DNA of 64,000 nt. It comes from CAYPAV01 sp964408805 (GTDB lineage: Bacteria > Pseudomonadota > Alphaproteobacteria > UBA8366). Under the pieces are notes generated by a model. It did no database searches and was not told where the DNA came from. It was given only the letters and a program-made list of their open reading frames with translations. Position numbers and translations under genes: made by a program. Of the stretch, positions 37,676 to 47,071 are shown piece by piece; position 1 is the first letter of the stretch, and each line of letters starts with the position of its first letter. The stretch covers positions 1-64,000 of the forward strand of contig CAYPAV010000011.1 of assembly GCA_964408805.1 (NCBI GenBank), read 5' to 3'.

Positions 37676-38689
37676 ATGCAGTTCGGTATCATGATGCGGG
37701 GACAATTTCCGGGTGGCGAGGCGGTCGCCGATCGGTTCCGGGAAATGCTCGCGCAAGCGCGGCTCGCCGAGGAACTCGGCTACAATTCGATCACCAAGGG
37801 CGCCCATTACAGCACCCATCCGCTGCAGGATTTGCAGCAGATCCCCTTTCTTTCGCGGGTCGCGGCCGAAGCGCCGAGCCTGCGGCTTAATACCGGCGTT
37901 ATGCTGCTGCCGCTGCATAAGCCGCTCGATGTGGCGGAGCAGCTCGGTACCCTCGACATCATGACCGACGGCAAGCTGATCTTCGGTTGCGGCGTCGGCT
38001 ATCGGGAGACCGAGTTCAAGGCCTTCGGCACCACGCGGAAACACCGCGGACGCCGCTTCGAGGAGAATCTGGCGGCGATCCTGCGGCTCTGGACCGAGGA
38101 AACGGTAACTTTGACGGGTAGCCATTTCGAGCTCGACGCGGCCTCTTGCTCGGCCAAGCCCGTACAGAAACCCCATCCGCCGATCTGGATCGGCGCCAGC
38201 GCCGATCCCGCGATCGAGCGGGCGGCGCGGATGGGTTCGTGCTGGTATGTCGGGCCAAATGATCGATTGGATGCGGTCGCGACCCAGCTCGAGACTTACA
38301 AACGCGCCCTCGATGCGGCCGACAAACCGTTCCCGGAGGAGTTTCCGATGCGCCGCGAGGTATTCGTGGCGCCGACCCGCGAGGAAGCCTTCCGCCTCGC
38401 CAAGGGTCCCATCATGACCAAGTACAAGGCCTATCACGCCTGGGGTCTGGGGCGGCGCGACGACGGATCCGACGAACTAGGCCAACCCTTCGAGGATCTG
38501 ATGAAGGACCGTTTCTTCATCGGCGCCCCGGACGAGGTCACCGAGCAGATCGTGAAATTCAACAAGCGTCTCGGCATGAACCATATCGTGATGAGTTTGC
38601 ATTGGCCCGGCCTCGAGGTCGCGCGCTCGATCGAAACCATGCGAATCCTTGCCGAGGAGGTTTTCCCGATGGTCCGTCAGGGGATGTAG
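37676..38689 (+). CDS. LLM class flavin-dependent oxidoreductase
   Basis: Luciferase-like TIM-barrel monooxygenase, 337 aa, which would use reduced FMN or F420. Blocks include FGCGVGYRETEFKAFG, RGRRFEENLAAILRLWTEE and HPPIWIGASADPAIERAARM, all family-typical. GGAGAG lies just upstream of the ATG at 37676. Stand-alone gene; substrate unknown. A second, distant family member is at 54150-55214. Confidence 0.88.
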   Translation: MQFGIMMRGQFPGGEAVADRFREMLAQARLAEELGYNSITKGAHYSTHPLQDLQQIPFLSRVAAEAPSLRLNTGVMLLPLHKPLDVAEQLGTLDIMTDGKLIFGCGVGYRETEFKAFGTTRKHRGRRFEENLAAILRLWTEETVTLTGSHFELDAASCSAKPVQKPHPPIWIGASADPAIERAARMGSCWYVGPNDRLDAVATQLETYKRALDAADKPFPEEFPMRREVFVAPTREEAFRLAKGPIMTKYKAYHAWGLGRRDDGSDELGQPFEDLMKDRFFIGAPDEVTEQIVKFNKRLGMNHIVMSLHWPGLEVARSIETMRILAEEVFPMVRQGM

Positions 38690-38792
38690 GTGCCGGAGAA
38701 AGGTCAACAAAAAGTTCACGGTATCTAGTTATGGCAATAATTTTTACCTTCATTTAGACTCACTCTAATAACCGTTATTAATTTAAAAAAGC

Positions 38793-39779
38793 ATGAAAGG
38801 AACGAGATTGGTAAAACGGGTACTTTACGTCGAAGACGAGCCGGCCCTCTGCGAAATCTTCAAAAGGGTGTTGGAGCCGCGCGGCTACGCGGTCGATATC
38901 GCGCTCAACGGCGCCGACGGCAAGGCGATGCATGCGGCCGATCCCTACGACATCGTGGCGCTCGACTACCAGCTGCCCGACATGACCGGGCTCGATATCG
39001 CGCGCGAATTTCTCGGCCAGGACGAGAACCTGCCGATCGTCATCATCACGGGGCGCGGGAACGAATCGATTGCGGCCGAGGCGCTGGAGATCGGGGTCTC
39101 CAACTACATCGTCAAGGACAGCGAGAATTCCTATGTCGATCTGCTGCCGGCCGTGATTTCGCATCTCGAAAAGCGGCTTGAGATGATCAGCGCGATGACC
39201 GCCGCCGAGGAATCGCTGCGCGAAAGTTCCGAACAGTTGCAAGCCGAACTCGTGACGCAGATCGATACGACGAAGCGCTACGAGCAACAGGCGGCCGATC
39301 TCGCGAGCTGGGCCGAAGGACTGGCCACCGCGAAGGAGAAACTGGATGCCTACGCCAATAACGACGAGCTGACCGGCCTGCCGAACCGGCGGCTCTGCGT
39401 CGATCGCATCGAGACCGCGCTCGGCATGTCGCGGCGTAACAAGACGCAACTCGCGGTGATGTCGGTGGCGCTGCGAAGCGCTACCGCCGACGATGAGATT
39501 CTGAAGGAGGCGGCCGGCCGGCTGCGAGGCTTGGTCCGCGAAATGGATACGGTCGGTCGGGTCGGTGATGACGATTTCCTGTTGGTCCTGACCAATGTCG
39601 AGAACCAGGCCGCCGCCGATGTCGTTGCCGAGAAAGCGGCCAAGACCCTCTCCGAATCCTTCCTAACCGCGAGCGAGACGGTTTCGGTCGGCGCTCGGAT
39701 CGGCATCGCCCTTTACCCCGATGACGGATCGACCGCCGAGGGGCTGATTCGAGTGGCGAATAGTGGGATGACCGGGTAA
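38793..39779 (+). CDS. response regulator with degenerate, truncated GGDEF domain
   Basis: 328 aa. Residues 8-125 are a receiver domain with phospho-acceptor Asp in VALDYQLPDMTG and Lys in NYIVKDSEN. A coiled-coil linker spans about 130-185, then a GGDEF-type domain begins at NDELTGLPNRR. The signature is degraded (VGDDDF instead of GGDEF) and the protein stops at LIRVANSGMTG, just before the usual DxALYxAK end. It is likely not a diguanylate cyclase and may bind nucleotide or signal by dimerisation. Confidence 0.8.
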   Translation: MKGTRLVKRVLYVEDEPALCEIFKRVLEPRGYAVDIALNGADGKAMHAADPYDIVALDYQLPDMTGLDIAREFLGQDENLPIVIITGRGNESIAAEALEIGVSNYIVKDSENSYVDLLPAVISHLEKRLEMISAMTAAEESLRESSEQLQAELVTQIDTTKRYEQQAADLASWAEGLATAKEKLDAYANNDELTGLPNRRLCVDRIETALGMSRRNKTQLAVMSVALRSATADDEILKEAAGRLRGLVREMDTVGRVGDDDFLLVLTNVENQAAADVVAEKAAKTLSESFLTASETVSVGARIGIALYPDDGSTAEGLIRVANSGMTG

Positions 39780-39894
39780 TGGGTCACCATTCGCGGTCCC
39801 AGCATTTCGGCGTATCCCCGAACGCCGTCCGGCGCGTTCAGGTCGATCGTCTCCGCGGCGGAACCCGCTTCTCCGCCGGCTGCGGCACCTCAGC

Positions 39895-39923
39895 TTGACC
39901 TGTGGCGATACCAAACGAATATA
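39895..39923 (+). promoter_or_regulatory. candidate sigma-70 promoter of the nap operon
   Basis: TTGACC (39895-39900) and AATATA (39918-39923) are separated by 17 bases, 105 bases before napE. I could not find a convincing FNR or NarL site nearby; the nearest candidate, TTGCCAGTGATAA near 39976, is weak. Confidence 0.35.
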
Positions 39924-40027
39924 CTCATCTTCGAACCTTACATCTTGAGCCTGCTCGTGCGTCAAATTAGCGCGTTGCCAGTGATAATCTTTGGCACAAT
40001 CTGTCGTGAGAGAGGAGAGAGGTTTCG

Positions 40028-40195
40028 ATGTCGAGCGAAGACAAACCAATCCGGAAAGGCGAGGAGCGCAATGCCTTCCTCTTCCTCACCATTATCCTCG
40101 CGCCGGTGATCTCGGTCGCTCTCGTCGGCGGTTACGGCTTCCTCACTTGGATGTATCAACTGATTGTCGGCCCGCCGGGACCTCCCGGCGGTTGA
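40028..40195 (+). CDS. napE: periplasmic nitrate reductase, NapE protein
   Basis: Small single-span membrane protein of 55 aa. Has a charged N terminus, one hydrophobic segment (FLFLTIILAPVISVALVGGY) and a VGPPGPPGG tail, all typical of NapE. Preceded by a strong GGAGAGAGG. It is the first gene of napEDABC; its exact function in nitrate reduction is unknown. Confidence 0.85.
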   Translation: MSSEDKPIRKGEERNAFLFLTIILAPVISVALVGGYGFLTWMYQLIVGPPGPPGG

Positions 40196-40227
40196 TTGCA
40201 GAGGACGGGCGGTCCGGAAAGGAACAA

Positions 40228-40545
40228 ATGCGCGGAAGAATGAATGGTTCGGCAGTGCGGACCCGGCGCCAAATTTTGGCTGGCCGGATCGGCACCCCGA
40301 TCCATATCGCCAGTCTGCTGGTGCAGGCATGGCCCGAGCGTCTCTCTGAAATTACGATTGCGGTTGCCGGCATGGCGGGTGCCGAGGCACACGAGACCGA
40401 AGCCCCCGGCCGATTGATCGTTAGTCTCGAGGTCGAGAGTGATTCCGATCTCGTCGACACCATGGCGGAAATCGGCGAGATCGAGGGCGTGATTTCGACC
40501 AGTCTCGTCTACCACCAGGTCGAGGCATCATCCGATGACGAATAA
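40228..40545 (+). CDS. napD: chaperone NapD
   Basis: Cytoplasmic ferredoxin-fold chaperone, 105 aa, that binds the Tat signal of NapA during cofactor insertion. Contains IASLLVQAWPERLSEI and ends EIEGVISTSLVYHQVE, matching NapD. The start at 40228 has AAGGA upstream; ATG 40240 is an alternative. Overlaps napA by 11 bases. Confidence 0.88.
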   Translation: MRGRMNGSAVRTRRQILAGRIGTPIHIASLLVQAWPERLSEITIAVAGMAGAEAHETEAPGRLIVSLEVESDSDLVDTMAEIGEIEGVISTSLVYHQVEASSDDE

Positions 40546-43051
40546 GAGTAAGAGTTCAGGTCTCTCGCGTCGCGACTACATCAAAGGCCAGGCGATCGCC
40601 ACGGCGGCGGCGGCGGCGGGTGTCGCAATGCCCGCGTCGGCCGCCAATCTCATCACCGAACGGGCGGCGACACGATTGAAATGGTCGAAGGCGCCGTGCC
40701 GCTTCTGCGGCACCGGCTGCAGCGTCATGGTTGGGACCAAGGCCGGCAAGGTCGTCGCGACCCATGGCGATGTCGAGTCGCCGGTCAATCGCGGACTCAA
40801 TTGCGTGAAGGGCTACTTCCTGTCGAAAATCATGTATGGCGAGGACCGTCTGACCCGGCCGCTGCTGCGCATGAAGAACGGCAGATACGACAAGAACGGC
40901 GACTTCGCGCCGGTCAGCTGGGACCAGGCCTTCGACATCATGGCCGAGAAATTCAAGGCCGCGCTCAAGAGCAAGGGTCCGAAGGGCGTCGGCATGTTCG
41001 GCTCCGGCCAATGGACCGTCTGGGAAGGCTACGCGGCCGCCAAGCTGATGAAGGCCGGTTTCCGGTCGAACAATATCGAACCCAATGCGCGGCACTGCAT
41101 GGCGTCGGCGGTGGCGGGCTTCATGCGCACCTTCGGGATCGACGAGCCGATGGGTTGCTACGACGACTTCGAGGCGGCGGATGCCTTTGTGCTTTGGGGC
41201 TCGAACATGGCCGAGATGCATCCCATTCTGTGGACACGGCTGACCGACCGGCGCCTCGGCGCGTCGCATGTGAAGGTCGCCGTCCTCTCGACATTCGAAC
41301 ATAGATCCTTTGATCTCGCCGATCTGCCGGTTGTCTTCAAACCCCAGACCGATCTGGCGATCCTGAATTTCATCGCCAACCACATCATCCAGACCGGGCG
41401 AGTCAACCAGGATTTTGTCAAGCGGCACGTCAATTTCCGGCTTGGAAATGCGGATATCGGCTACGGGCTGCGGCCGGAGCACACGCTTGAGAAAGAGGCC
41501 GCCAACAATATGAAGGCGGGCGGTTCGAAGGCGATCGGGTTCAAGGAATTCGCCGCCTTCGTGAAGCGCTACGACATCGATTACGTTTCCGAGCTCTCGG
41601 GCGTTTCCAAGGAGAAATTGCTGGCGCTGGCCGAGCTATACGCCGATCCCCATCGCAAGGTCATGTCGCTGTGGACCATGGGGTTCAACCAGCACACCCG
41701 CGGCGTCTGGTGCAACAATCTGCTCTACAACATCCATCTGCTGACGGGGAAGATCGCCGAGCCCGGCAACAGTCCGTTCTCGCTCACCGGTCAGCCGTCG
41801 GCCTGCGGGACCGCGCGCGAGGTCGGTACCTTCGCGCATCGGCTGCCGGCGGATCTCGTGGTGAAGAAAAAGGCCCACCGCGAGACCGCTGAACGGATCT
41901 GGAAACTGCCCGCCGGCACCATACCCGGGAAGCCCGGGTTTCACGCGGTCCTGCATAACAGGATGCTGAAGGATGGCGTGATCAACGCCTACTGGGTTCA
42001 GGTCAACAACAACATGCAGGCTGCCGCGAACATGAACGAGGAGGGGTTGCCGGGTTATCGCAATCCGAAGAACTTCGTCGTCGTCTCCGATGCCTATCCC
42101 ACGGTGACTGCCGAGGCAGCGGACCTGATCCTACCGACCGCGATGTGGGTTGAGAAGGAAGGCGCCTACGGAAATGCCGAGCGCCGGACGCAATTCTGGT
42201 ACGAGTTGGTGCCCGCTCCCGGCGAATCGCGTTCGGATCTATGGCAAGTGGTCGAGTTTTCGAAGCGCTTCACGACGGACGAGGTCTGGCCGGCGGAGCT
42301 TCTCGCGGCCAATCCAGATTACAAGGGGAAGACGCTTTACGACGTCCTGTTCCGGAACGGCAAGGTCGACCGGTTCCCGCTCGACCAAACCAGCCCCGAC
42401 TATGAGAACCACGAGGCCAAGGATTTTGGCTTCTATATCCAAAAGGGTCTCTTCGAGGAATACGCGGAATTCGGACGCGGCCATGCGCACGATCTCGCCT
42501 CGTTCGAGACCTATCACAACTCGCGCGGCTTGCGCTGGCCGGTGGTGGACGGAAAGGAAACCCTGTGGCGCTACCGGGAAGGGTCCGACCCTTATGTCGA
42601 GGCCGGTTCGGAGCTGCAGTTCTACGGCAAGAAGGACAAGAAGGCGATCGCCTTCGCCTTGCCCTATGAGGCACCCGCGGAATCGCCGGATAGCGAGTAC
42701 GACCTATGGCTCACAACGGGCCGGGTTCTCGAGCATTGGCATTCGGGCTCGATGACCCAAAGGGTGCCGGAACTCTACAAGGCGTTTCCGGACGCGGTGG
42801 TGTTCATGCATCCCGACGATGCGTCGGCGCGCGGTCTTCGGCGCGGCAGCGAAGTCCGTGTCGTCTCCCGCCGGGGCGAGATCACGACCCGGGTCGAAAC
42901 CCGTGGCCGCAATAAGCCGCCGCGCGGACTCGTCTTCGTCCCCTGGTTCGACGCCAGTCAGCTAATCAACAAGCTGACCCTGGACGCAACGGACCCCATT
43001 TCAAAGCAGACGGATTTCAAGAAATGCGCATGCAAGATCATACCCGCATGA
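40535..43051 (+). CDS. napA: periplasmic nitrate reductase catalytic subunit NapA
   Basis: Mo-bisMGD nitrate reductase, 838 aa. A Tat signal (SRRDYIK, with cleavage probably after ASA) directs it to the periplasm, then a 4Fe-4S motif CRFCGTGC with NCVKGYF. The Mo-ligand cysteine is in ARHCMASAV. Full family length and intact throughout. Reduces nitrate to nitrite with electrons from NapB. Confidence 0.97.
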   Translation: MTNKSKSSGLSRRDYIKGQAIATAAAAAGVAMPASAANLITERAATRLKWSKAPCRFCGTGCSVMVGTKAGKVVATHGDVESPVNRGLNCVKGYFLSKIMYGEDRLTRPLLRMKNGRYDKNGDFAPVSWDQAFDIMAEKFKAALKSKGPKGVGMFGSGQWTVWEGYAAAKLMKAGFRSNNIEPNARHCMASAVAGFMRTFGIDEPMGCYDDFEAADAFVLWGSNMAEMHPILWTRLTDRRLGASHVKVAVLSTFEHRSFDLADLPVVFKPQTDLAILNFIANHIIQTGRVNQDFVKRHVNFRLGNADIGYGLRPEHTLEKEAANNMKAGGSKAIGFKEFAAFVKRYDIDYVSELSGVSKEKLLALAELYADPHRKVMSLWTMGFNQHTRGVWCNNLLYNIHLLTGKIAEPGNSPFSLTGQPSACGTAREVGTFAHRLPADLVVKKKAHRETAERIWKLPAGTIPGKPGFHAVLHNRMLKDGVINAYWVQVNNNMQAAANMNEEGLPGYRNPKNFVVVSDAYPTVTAEAADLILPTAMWVEKEGAYGNAERRTQFWYELVPAPGESRSDLWQVVEFSKRFTTDEVWPAELLAANPDYKGKTLYDVLFRNGKVDRFPLDQTSPDYENHEAKDFGFYIQKGLFEEYAEFGRGHAHDLASFETYHNSRGLRWPVVDGKETLWRYREGSDPYVEAGSELQFYGKKDKKAIAFALPYEAPAESPDSEYDLWLTTGRVLEHWHSGSMTQRVPELYKAFPDAVVFMHPDDASARGLRRGSEVRVVSRRGEITTRVETRGRNKPPRGLVFVPWFDASQLINKLTLDATDPISKQTDFKKCACKIIPA

Positions 43052-43524
43052 GCCGGCGATCCCTATTCCCGGTGATTTTGATCTGCCTCACCTTCGGCAT
43101 TTTGATGGTCGGGCCGGCGGGTGCGGCTGAACCGGTCGCGACCTTGCGGATGACCGATCTCTCGGCGAGCCCGAAGGCCCCCGCGATGCCGCCCGTCGAA
43201 AACAAGGACCTGCGGCGGATGCGGAACTATCCCGAGCAACCGCCGACCATTCCGCACAAGACCCGCGGCTATCAGATTGATCTCAACGGCAATAAATGCC
43301 TGACCTGCCATAGCCGCAAGACGGCGGCCGAGGCCCAGGCACCGATGGTCAGCGTGACACATTTCATGGACGGCGAAGGGCAGGTTCGCGCTTTCGTCAC
43401 GGGGCGGCGGTATTTCTGCAATCAGTGCCATGTGCCCCAGCTTGAAACCAAGCCGTTGATCGGAAACTCCTTCGAGGATGTGGAATCCGTCGTGAAGCGG
43501 ACCCGCGGGAAGACGGGGCGGTGA
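43048..43524 (+). CDS. napB: periplasmic nitrate reductase cytochrome subunit NapB
   Basis: Dihaem cytochrome c, 158 aa from ATG 43048. Signal peptide of about 27 residues ends AGAAE. Haem sites are CLTCH and CNQCH, each with nearby His axial ligands. The start was chosen because ATGA overlaps the napA stop and begins the signal peptide directly, although ATGs at 43024 and 43030 are in frame. Transfers electrons from NapC to NapA. Confidence 0.94.
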   Translation: MSRRSLFPVILICLTFGILMVGPAGAAEPVATLRMTDLSASPKAPAMPPVENKDLRRMRNYPEQPPTIPHKTRGYQIDLNGNKCLTCHSRKTAAEAQAPMVSVTHFMDGEGQVRAFVTGRRYFCNQCHVPQLETKPLIGNSFEDVESVVKRTRGKTGR

Positions 43525-44123
43525 GCGTGTCGCCGATCGATCGGACCAAGCAATTTCTCGGCGTGCTGCTCGGTCCCAGCCGGCATTTTAGTCTCGCCTT
43601 TCTGACCTTCGGCGGGTTCATTGCGGGGATCATTTTTTGGGGCGGATTCAATACTGCGCTTGAACTAACCAACACCGAAGCATTCTGCGTCAGCTGTCAC
43701 GAGATGCGCGATAATGTCTTTCAGGAACTAAAATCGACCATCCACTATACCAATCGCTCCGGCGTGCGGGCGACCTGCCCCGACTGTCACGTGCCCCACG
43801 AATGGACCAACAAGATCGCCCGCAAGACGCAAGCGACGAAGGAACTCTGGGGCAAGATTTTCGGCACCATCGGCACGCGTGAGAAATTTCTCGGGAAACG
43901 CCTCGAATTAGCCAAGCACGAGTGGGCGCGCCTGAAGTCGAACGATTCGCTAGAATGCCGGAACTGTCACGATTTCACCTATATGGACATCACGGCGCAG
44001 AGTAAGCGTGCGGCCAAGCAGCATCAGCGCTACCTTACGAGTCGAGAAAAGACCTGCATCGATTGCCACAAGGGTATCGCCCATACGCTTCCCAATATGG
44101 CCGGTGTCAAGGGCTGGAACTAG
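43521..44123 (+). CDS. napC: cytochrome c-type protein NapC
   Basis: Membrane-anchored tetrahaem quinol dehydrogenase of the NapC/NirT family, 200 aa. An N-terminal hydrophobic helix (FLTFGGFIAGIIFWGGF) is followed by four haem motifs CVSCH, CPDCH, CRNCH and CIDCH. GTG start overlaps the napB stop (GTGA at 43521-43524). Completes a napEDABC set; napF and napGH are absent, as in many alphaproteobacteria. Confidence 0.95.
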   Translation: MSVSPIDRTKQFLGVLLGPSRHFSLAFLTFGGFIAGIIFWGGFNTALELTNTEAFCVSCHEMRDNVFQELKSTIHYTNRSGVRATCPDCHVPHEWTNKIARKTQATKELWGKIFGTIGTREKFLGKRLELAKHEWARLKSNDSLECRNCHDFTYMDITAQSKRAAKQHQRYLTSREKTCIDCHKGIAHTLPNMAGVKGWN

Positions 44124-44175
44124 CCGTTCACGGCGAAACCGGCAGTAGGACGAGGGATAAAGGGGGAAGAACACC

Positions 44176-45069
44176 ATGAGCATCACCATTCGCCGCATCG
44201 GCCCCTGTTTCGTGGGCGAAGTCGAGGGAATTGATCTTAGGACCGCGCTGTCGCCCGAGGATGCGCGGACGATCCATGCCGGGATGGATGAACACGCTGT
44301 CCTGGTGTTCCGTGGGCAGGATCTGAATGACGAGCAACACCTCGACTTCACTCTGGTGCTCGGCGAGATCGAGCAGGCGATCGGCACCAGCCTTCGCGCC
44401 GCCGAGGACTATCGATTGCCGACCACCTTCGCCGACGTCTCGAATCTCGACAAGACGGACAAGCCCTTTGCGGTGGACGACCGGCGGCGGCTGTTCGCTA
44501 TCGGCAACCGGCTCTGGCATTCGGACAGTTCGTTCAAATCGACGCCGGCGAAATACTCACTGCTTCGCGCCGTGAGCACGCCCACGAAGGGCGGCAATAC
44601 CGAATTCGCGGATATGCGCGCCGCCTACGACGCGCTCGACGACGAGACCAAAGAGGTCGTCGAGGATCTGGTATGCGAGCATTCGCAGGTCTTTTCCCGC
44701 CAGCAACTCGGCTTCACCGATTTCACCGAGGAAGAGCGCGCCCGCTTCGCGCCGGTGCGCCAGCGCCTGACGCGAACTCATCCGGTGTCGGGTCGGAAGT
44801 CGCTCTATCTCTCCTCGCATGCCGGAAGCATCACCGGCTGGCCGGTGCCGGAGGCCCGGGCCCTGCTGCGCGACCTGGCCGAGCACGCGACCCAGCCCGA
44901 ATTCACCCATACCCATAGCTGGCAAGTCGGCGATCTCGTCATGTGGGACAACCGCCAGACAATGCACCGCGCCAGGCCCTTCCCGGCGGAAGAGCCCCGC
45001 GACATGCGCCGCACCACGCTTGCGGGCGACGGACCGACGGTTCCCGCGTCGGCTACCCAAGGCGCCTAA
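44176..45069 (+). CDS. TauD/TfdA family 2-oxoglutarate-dependent dioxygenase
   Basis: Non-haem Fe(II) dioxygenase, 297 aa. The facial triad is visible as HSD in LWHSDSSFK and the distal His in MWDNRQTMHRA, with the 2-oxoglutarate Arg near RDMRRTT. GGGGGAAG precedes the ATG. It follows nap by 52 bp on the same strand but is functionally unrelated. Substrate could be an aryloxyalkanoate, sulfonate or similar; a second member is at 50633-51487. Confidence 0.88.
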   Translation: MSITIRRIGPCFVGEVEGIDLRTALSPEDARTIHAGMDEHAVLVFRGQDLNDEQHLDFTLVLGEIEQAIGTSLRAAEDYRLPTTFADVSNLDKTDKPFAVDDRRRLFAIGNRLWHSDSSFKSTPAKYSLLRAVSTPTKGGNTEFADMRAAYDALDDETKEVVEDLVCEHSQVFSRQQLGFTDFTEEERARFAPVRQRLTRTHPVSGRKSLYLSSHAGSITGWPVPEARALLRDLAEHATQPEFTHTHSWQVGDLVMWDNRQTMHRARPFPAEEPRDMRRTTLAGDGPTVPASATQGA

Positions 45070-45587
45070 TTCGGGATGACCCCGCAGGCAAAGCGGGGGC
45101 CGCCACCTTTCGGCTTGCCCGGTTCGTTCTCGCCATAGCGATGCACCATGATCGAACGGCCACGAAGCTTGGCGACCGTCAACTTCGACGACATCACCGG
45201 TTTAACCGCCCGACCGTCGGCGCCGGCAATGAGTTCCGGCAAATCGCCGTGGGGTTTGCCTTGGCCTCGTTTGGCTCCCGCGCCTGTTGGGTCGTAATGA
45301 CCGCCCGCTTGTAAGCCGGCGATCGACTTTCCGCCCTTCTTGCCGGGGCCGCAATTCGGCTTCTGATGGATGTGAAACCCGTGTTTGCCCGGCGGAACCG
45401 ATTTCAGGTTGGGAGAGATCGTGACGCCGTGGCCAGTGTCCTTGATCGTGATCGTTCCAATTGCGACGCCAATTCCATTTGCCGAAATCTTGTTGACACG
45501 GACGGTTGCCTCGTCCGCCATGACGCTTCCTGCGAGAACCGTTCCGCACAACGCGGCACCCGCACAAACGTATCGAAATACCCTCAT
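45066..45587 (-). CDS. sodC: Cu/Zn superoxide dismutase
   Basis: Periplasmic SOD, 173 aa from ATG 45587, with a signal peptide ending VMA. Copper and zinc ligands are found in HGFHIHQKPNC, AGGHYDP and KPHGDLPE, plus the last copper His in MVHRYGEN; the C-terminal GGGPRFACGVI has the active-site Arg and disulfide Cys. The gene converges on the dioxygenase gene and shares its last four bases. Confidence 0.92.
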   Translation of the reverse strand: MRVFRYVCAGAALCGTVLAGSVMADEATVRVNKISANGIGVAIGTITIKDTGHGVTISPNLKSVPPGKHGFHIHQKPNCGPGKKGGKSIAGLQAGGHYDPTGAGAKRGQGKPHGDLPELIAGADGRAVKPVMSSKLTVAKLRGRSIMVHRYGENEPGKPKGGGPRFACGVIPN

Positions 45588-45680
45588 GATGGCCTCCATG
45601 TCCTCTCGCCGATTGTTTGTCCCTAGGTCGCGGTCATATAGTGCCGTTCCGGTGATCTTGGGGACAAGGTTCGTTTATCG

Positions 45681-46364
45681 ATGGTTCATGGCAAGAAAGC
45701 GATGGCCGAGGCCGAAGGGGCCCGGCGGCGCCGATTGCGGGAATGGGTTCGCAACGGTCTTGCCGGTCTGGTGTTCGGGGTGAGTTTCATTGGGGCCGGC
45801 TGGCTGGCGCTCGAAGGCGCGAAACGGCTGGGATTCGAGTTCAAGTTCAGCCTCGCCGAGCAGACGGCCGAGCCTCGCTTCCAGTTGACGGATCACACCG
45901 GTCGCGCCGTCACCGAGCGGCGGTTTCTGGGCCGGCCGGCGATTTTCTTCTTCGGCTATACCTATTGCCCGGATATTTGTCCGACCCACCTCGTGACCCT
46001 CGCGGAGGTGGTCGACCGGCTTCGCGCCGACGGCACGCCCGTGCAGGCGATCTTCGTCTCGGTCGATCCCGAACGCGATACAGTGGCGGAGATGAAGAAT
46101 TATGTGACTCAACTCGGGTCGGGCCTGACCGGCCTGACCGGAACACTCGATCAGGTCGCCGCGGCCGCCAATGCCTTCGGCGCCTACTATCGCAAGGTTC
46201 AAAAGAAACCGGACACCCCTTACGTGATGGATCACTCCGCCTTTTCGTACCTGACCGACGCGAAGGGGCGGTTGATCGCAACCTTGCAACCGCCGCGGGA
46301 TCCGGCATCCATGTTGGCGAAGATCAGGTCGTTTCTTGAGAAATCGGCGGGCTCATCGGGCTGA
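45681..46364 (+). CDS. SCO1/SenC family copper chaperone
   Basis: Membrane-tethered thioredoxin-fold copper chaperone for cytochrome oxidase CuA assembly, 227 aa. An N-terminal anchor helix spans about residues 23-40; the copper site is CPDIC in FGYTYCPDICPTHL, with the third ligand His in MDHSAFSYL. Adjacent to the divergent sodC, so a copper-supply link is plausible. Confidence 0.92.
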   Translation: MVHGKKAMAEAEGARRRRLREWVRNGLAGLVFGVSFIGAGWLALEGAKRLGFEFKFSLAEQTAEPRFQLTDHTGRAVTERRFLGRPAIFFFGYTYCPDICPTHLVTLAEVVDRLRADGTPVQAIFVSVDPERDTVAEMKNYVTQLGSGLTGLTGTLDQVAAAANAFGAYYRKVQKKPDTPYVMDHSAFSYLTDAKGRLIATLQPPRDPASMLAKIRSFLEKSAGSSG

Positions 46365-46711
46365 ACCTGGGTCCGGCGGCGGGGCATGCTCTAGAAACAG
46401 ATGAACCGGGTCGTATAGGGCGCGCCCTGGGCGGCCTCGATGGTCGTCGTCCATTGTGCCGCGTTGGCATCCAGCAGCATGAGGGCGGCCACCGCCAATA
46501 CCCCGGCGGCGATGCCGAATCCCACGGCTTTCAATTGAAACGTCAGCACAATGGACCGCCCTTTTACATTCTACTCCGAACGAAACCGAGGATAATGCTC
46601 GATCCTCGCGGCTGTCCATGCGCTTTACTTGTGTTGGGCGGTAAAATTAACCCTTTCTCAATCAGCTTCTTATATACTCCCGCCCGGGAATTGTTAACAA
46701 ATGACGACGAG
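46365..46711. other. intergenic stretch with one small candidate ORF
   Basis: This 347-base gap lies between the SCO and PilZ genes. Its left half contains the small minus-strand frame at 46391-46549; the right half (46560-46711) is AT-richer and probably carries the PilZ promoter. Nothing else recognised. Confidence 0.5.
46391..46549 (-). CDS. small putative secreted or membrane protein
   Basis: A 52-residue frame starting at GTG 46549. It has a short N terminus with one Lys, a hydrophobic segment (GFGIAAGVLAVAALMLL) and a possible cleavage after ANA, then a tail ending TTRFICF. The pattern resembles a signal peptide with a tiny mature part or a single-span peptide. Weak ribosome binding site; no family recognised. 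Confidence 0.35.
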   Translation of the reverse strand: MLTFQLKAVGFGIAAGVLAVAALMLLDANAAQWTTTIEAAQGAPYTTRFICF

Positions 46712-47071
46712 ATGACAGAAACCGAAAAACGTTCGAAAAAGCGCATCAACACGCCGCGAATGGCGTTGATATCGTCCGAAGACAAGAGTCACGCGGTCTA
46801 TATCGAGGATATTTCCGCTAGCGGCGCTTCGCTGCATCTGGCGGATAAATCGGAATCGGAAGGCCAGCGGTTCGAGAATGGCGAACAAGTCGACGTGATG
46901 ATCGACGAGATCAGCCCGGTGAAGGGCCGCGTCGTCCGCGTCGAAGCCACAAATGTCATTGTCGAATTCACCGACTTGGATGAAGCGGCGGCGGAGCGCC
47001 TTGCAACCGAACTCATGGACCGGCAAGAAAAATTCGGCCTTTTCGAACTCGAGGAAGACTCCGCCGATTAA
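46712..47071 (+). CDS. PilZ domain protein
   Basis: 119 aa from ATG 46712. It has RSKKR at residues 7-11 and DISASGASL, matching the PilZ c-di-GMP motif RxxxR...DxSxxG, and the domain occupies nearly the whole protein. Likely a cyclic-di-GMP responsive adaptor. Note the partly degenerate GGDEF protein at 38793 elsewhere in the window. Confidence 0.8.
   Translation: MTETEKRSKKRINTPRMALISSEDKSHAVYIEDISASGASLHLADKSESEGQRFENGEQVDVMIDEISPVKGRVVRVEATNVIVEFTDLDEAAAERLATELMDRQEKFGLFELEEDSAD

Noticed and set aside
39970..39990. Possible FNR site upstream of napE (TTGCCAGTGATAA)
   Set aside because: Too many mismatches to TTGAT-N4-ATCAA to claim, so only a sigma-70 candidate is reported.
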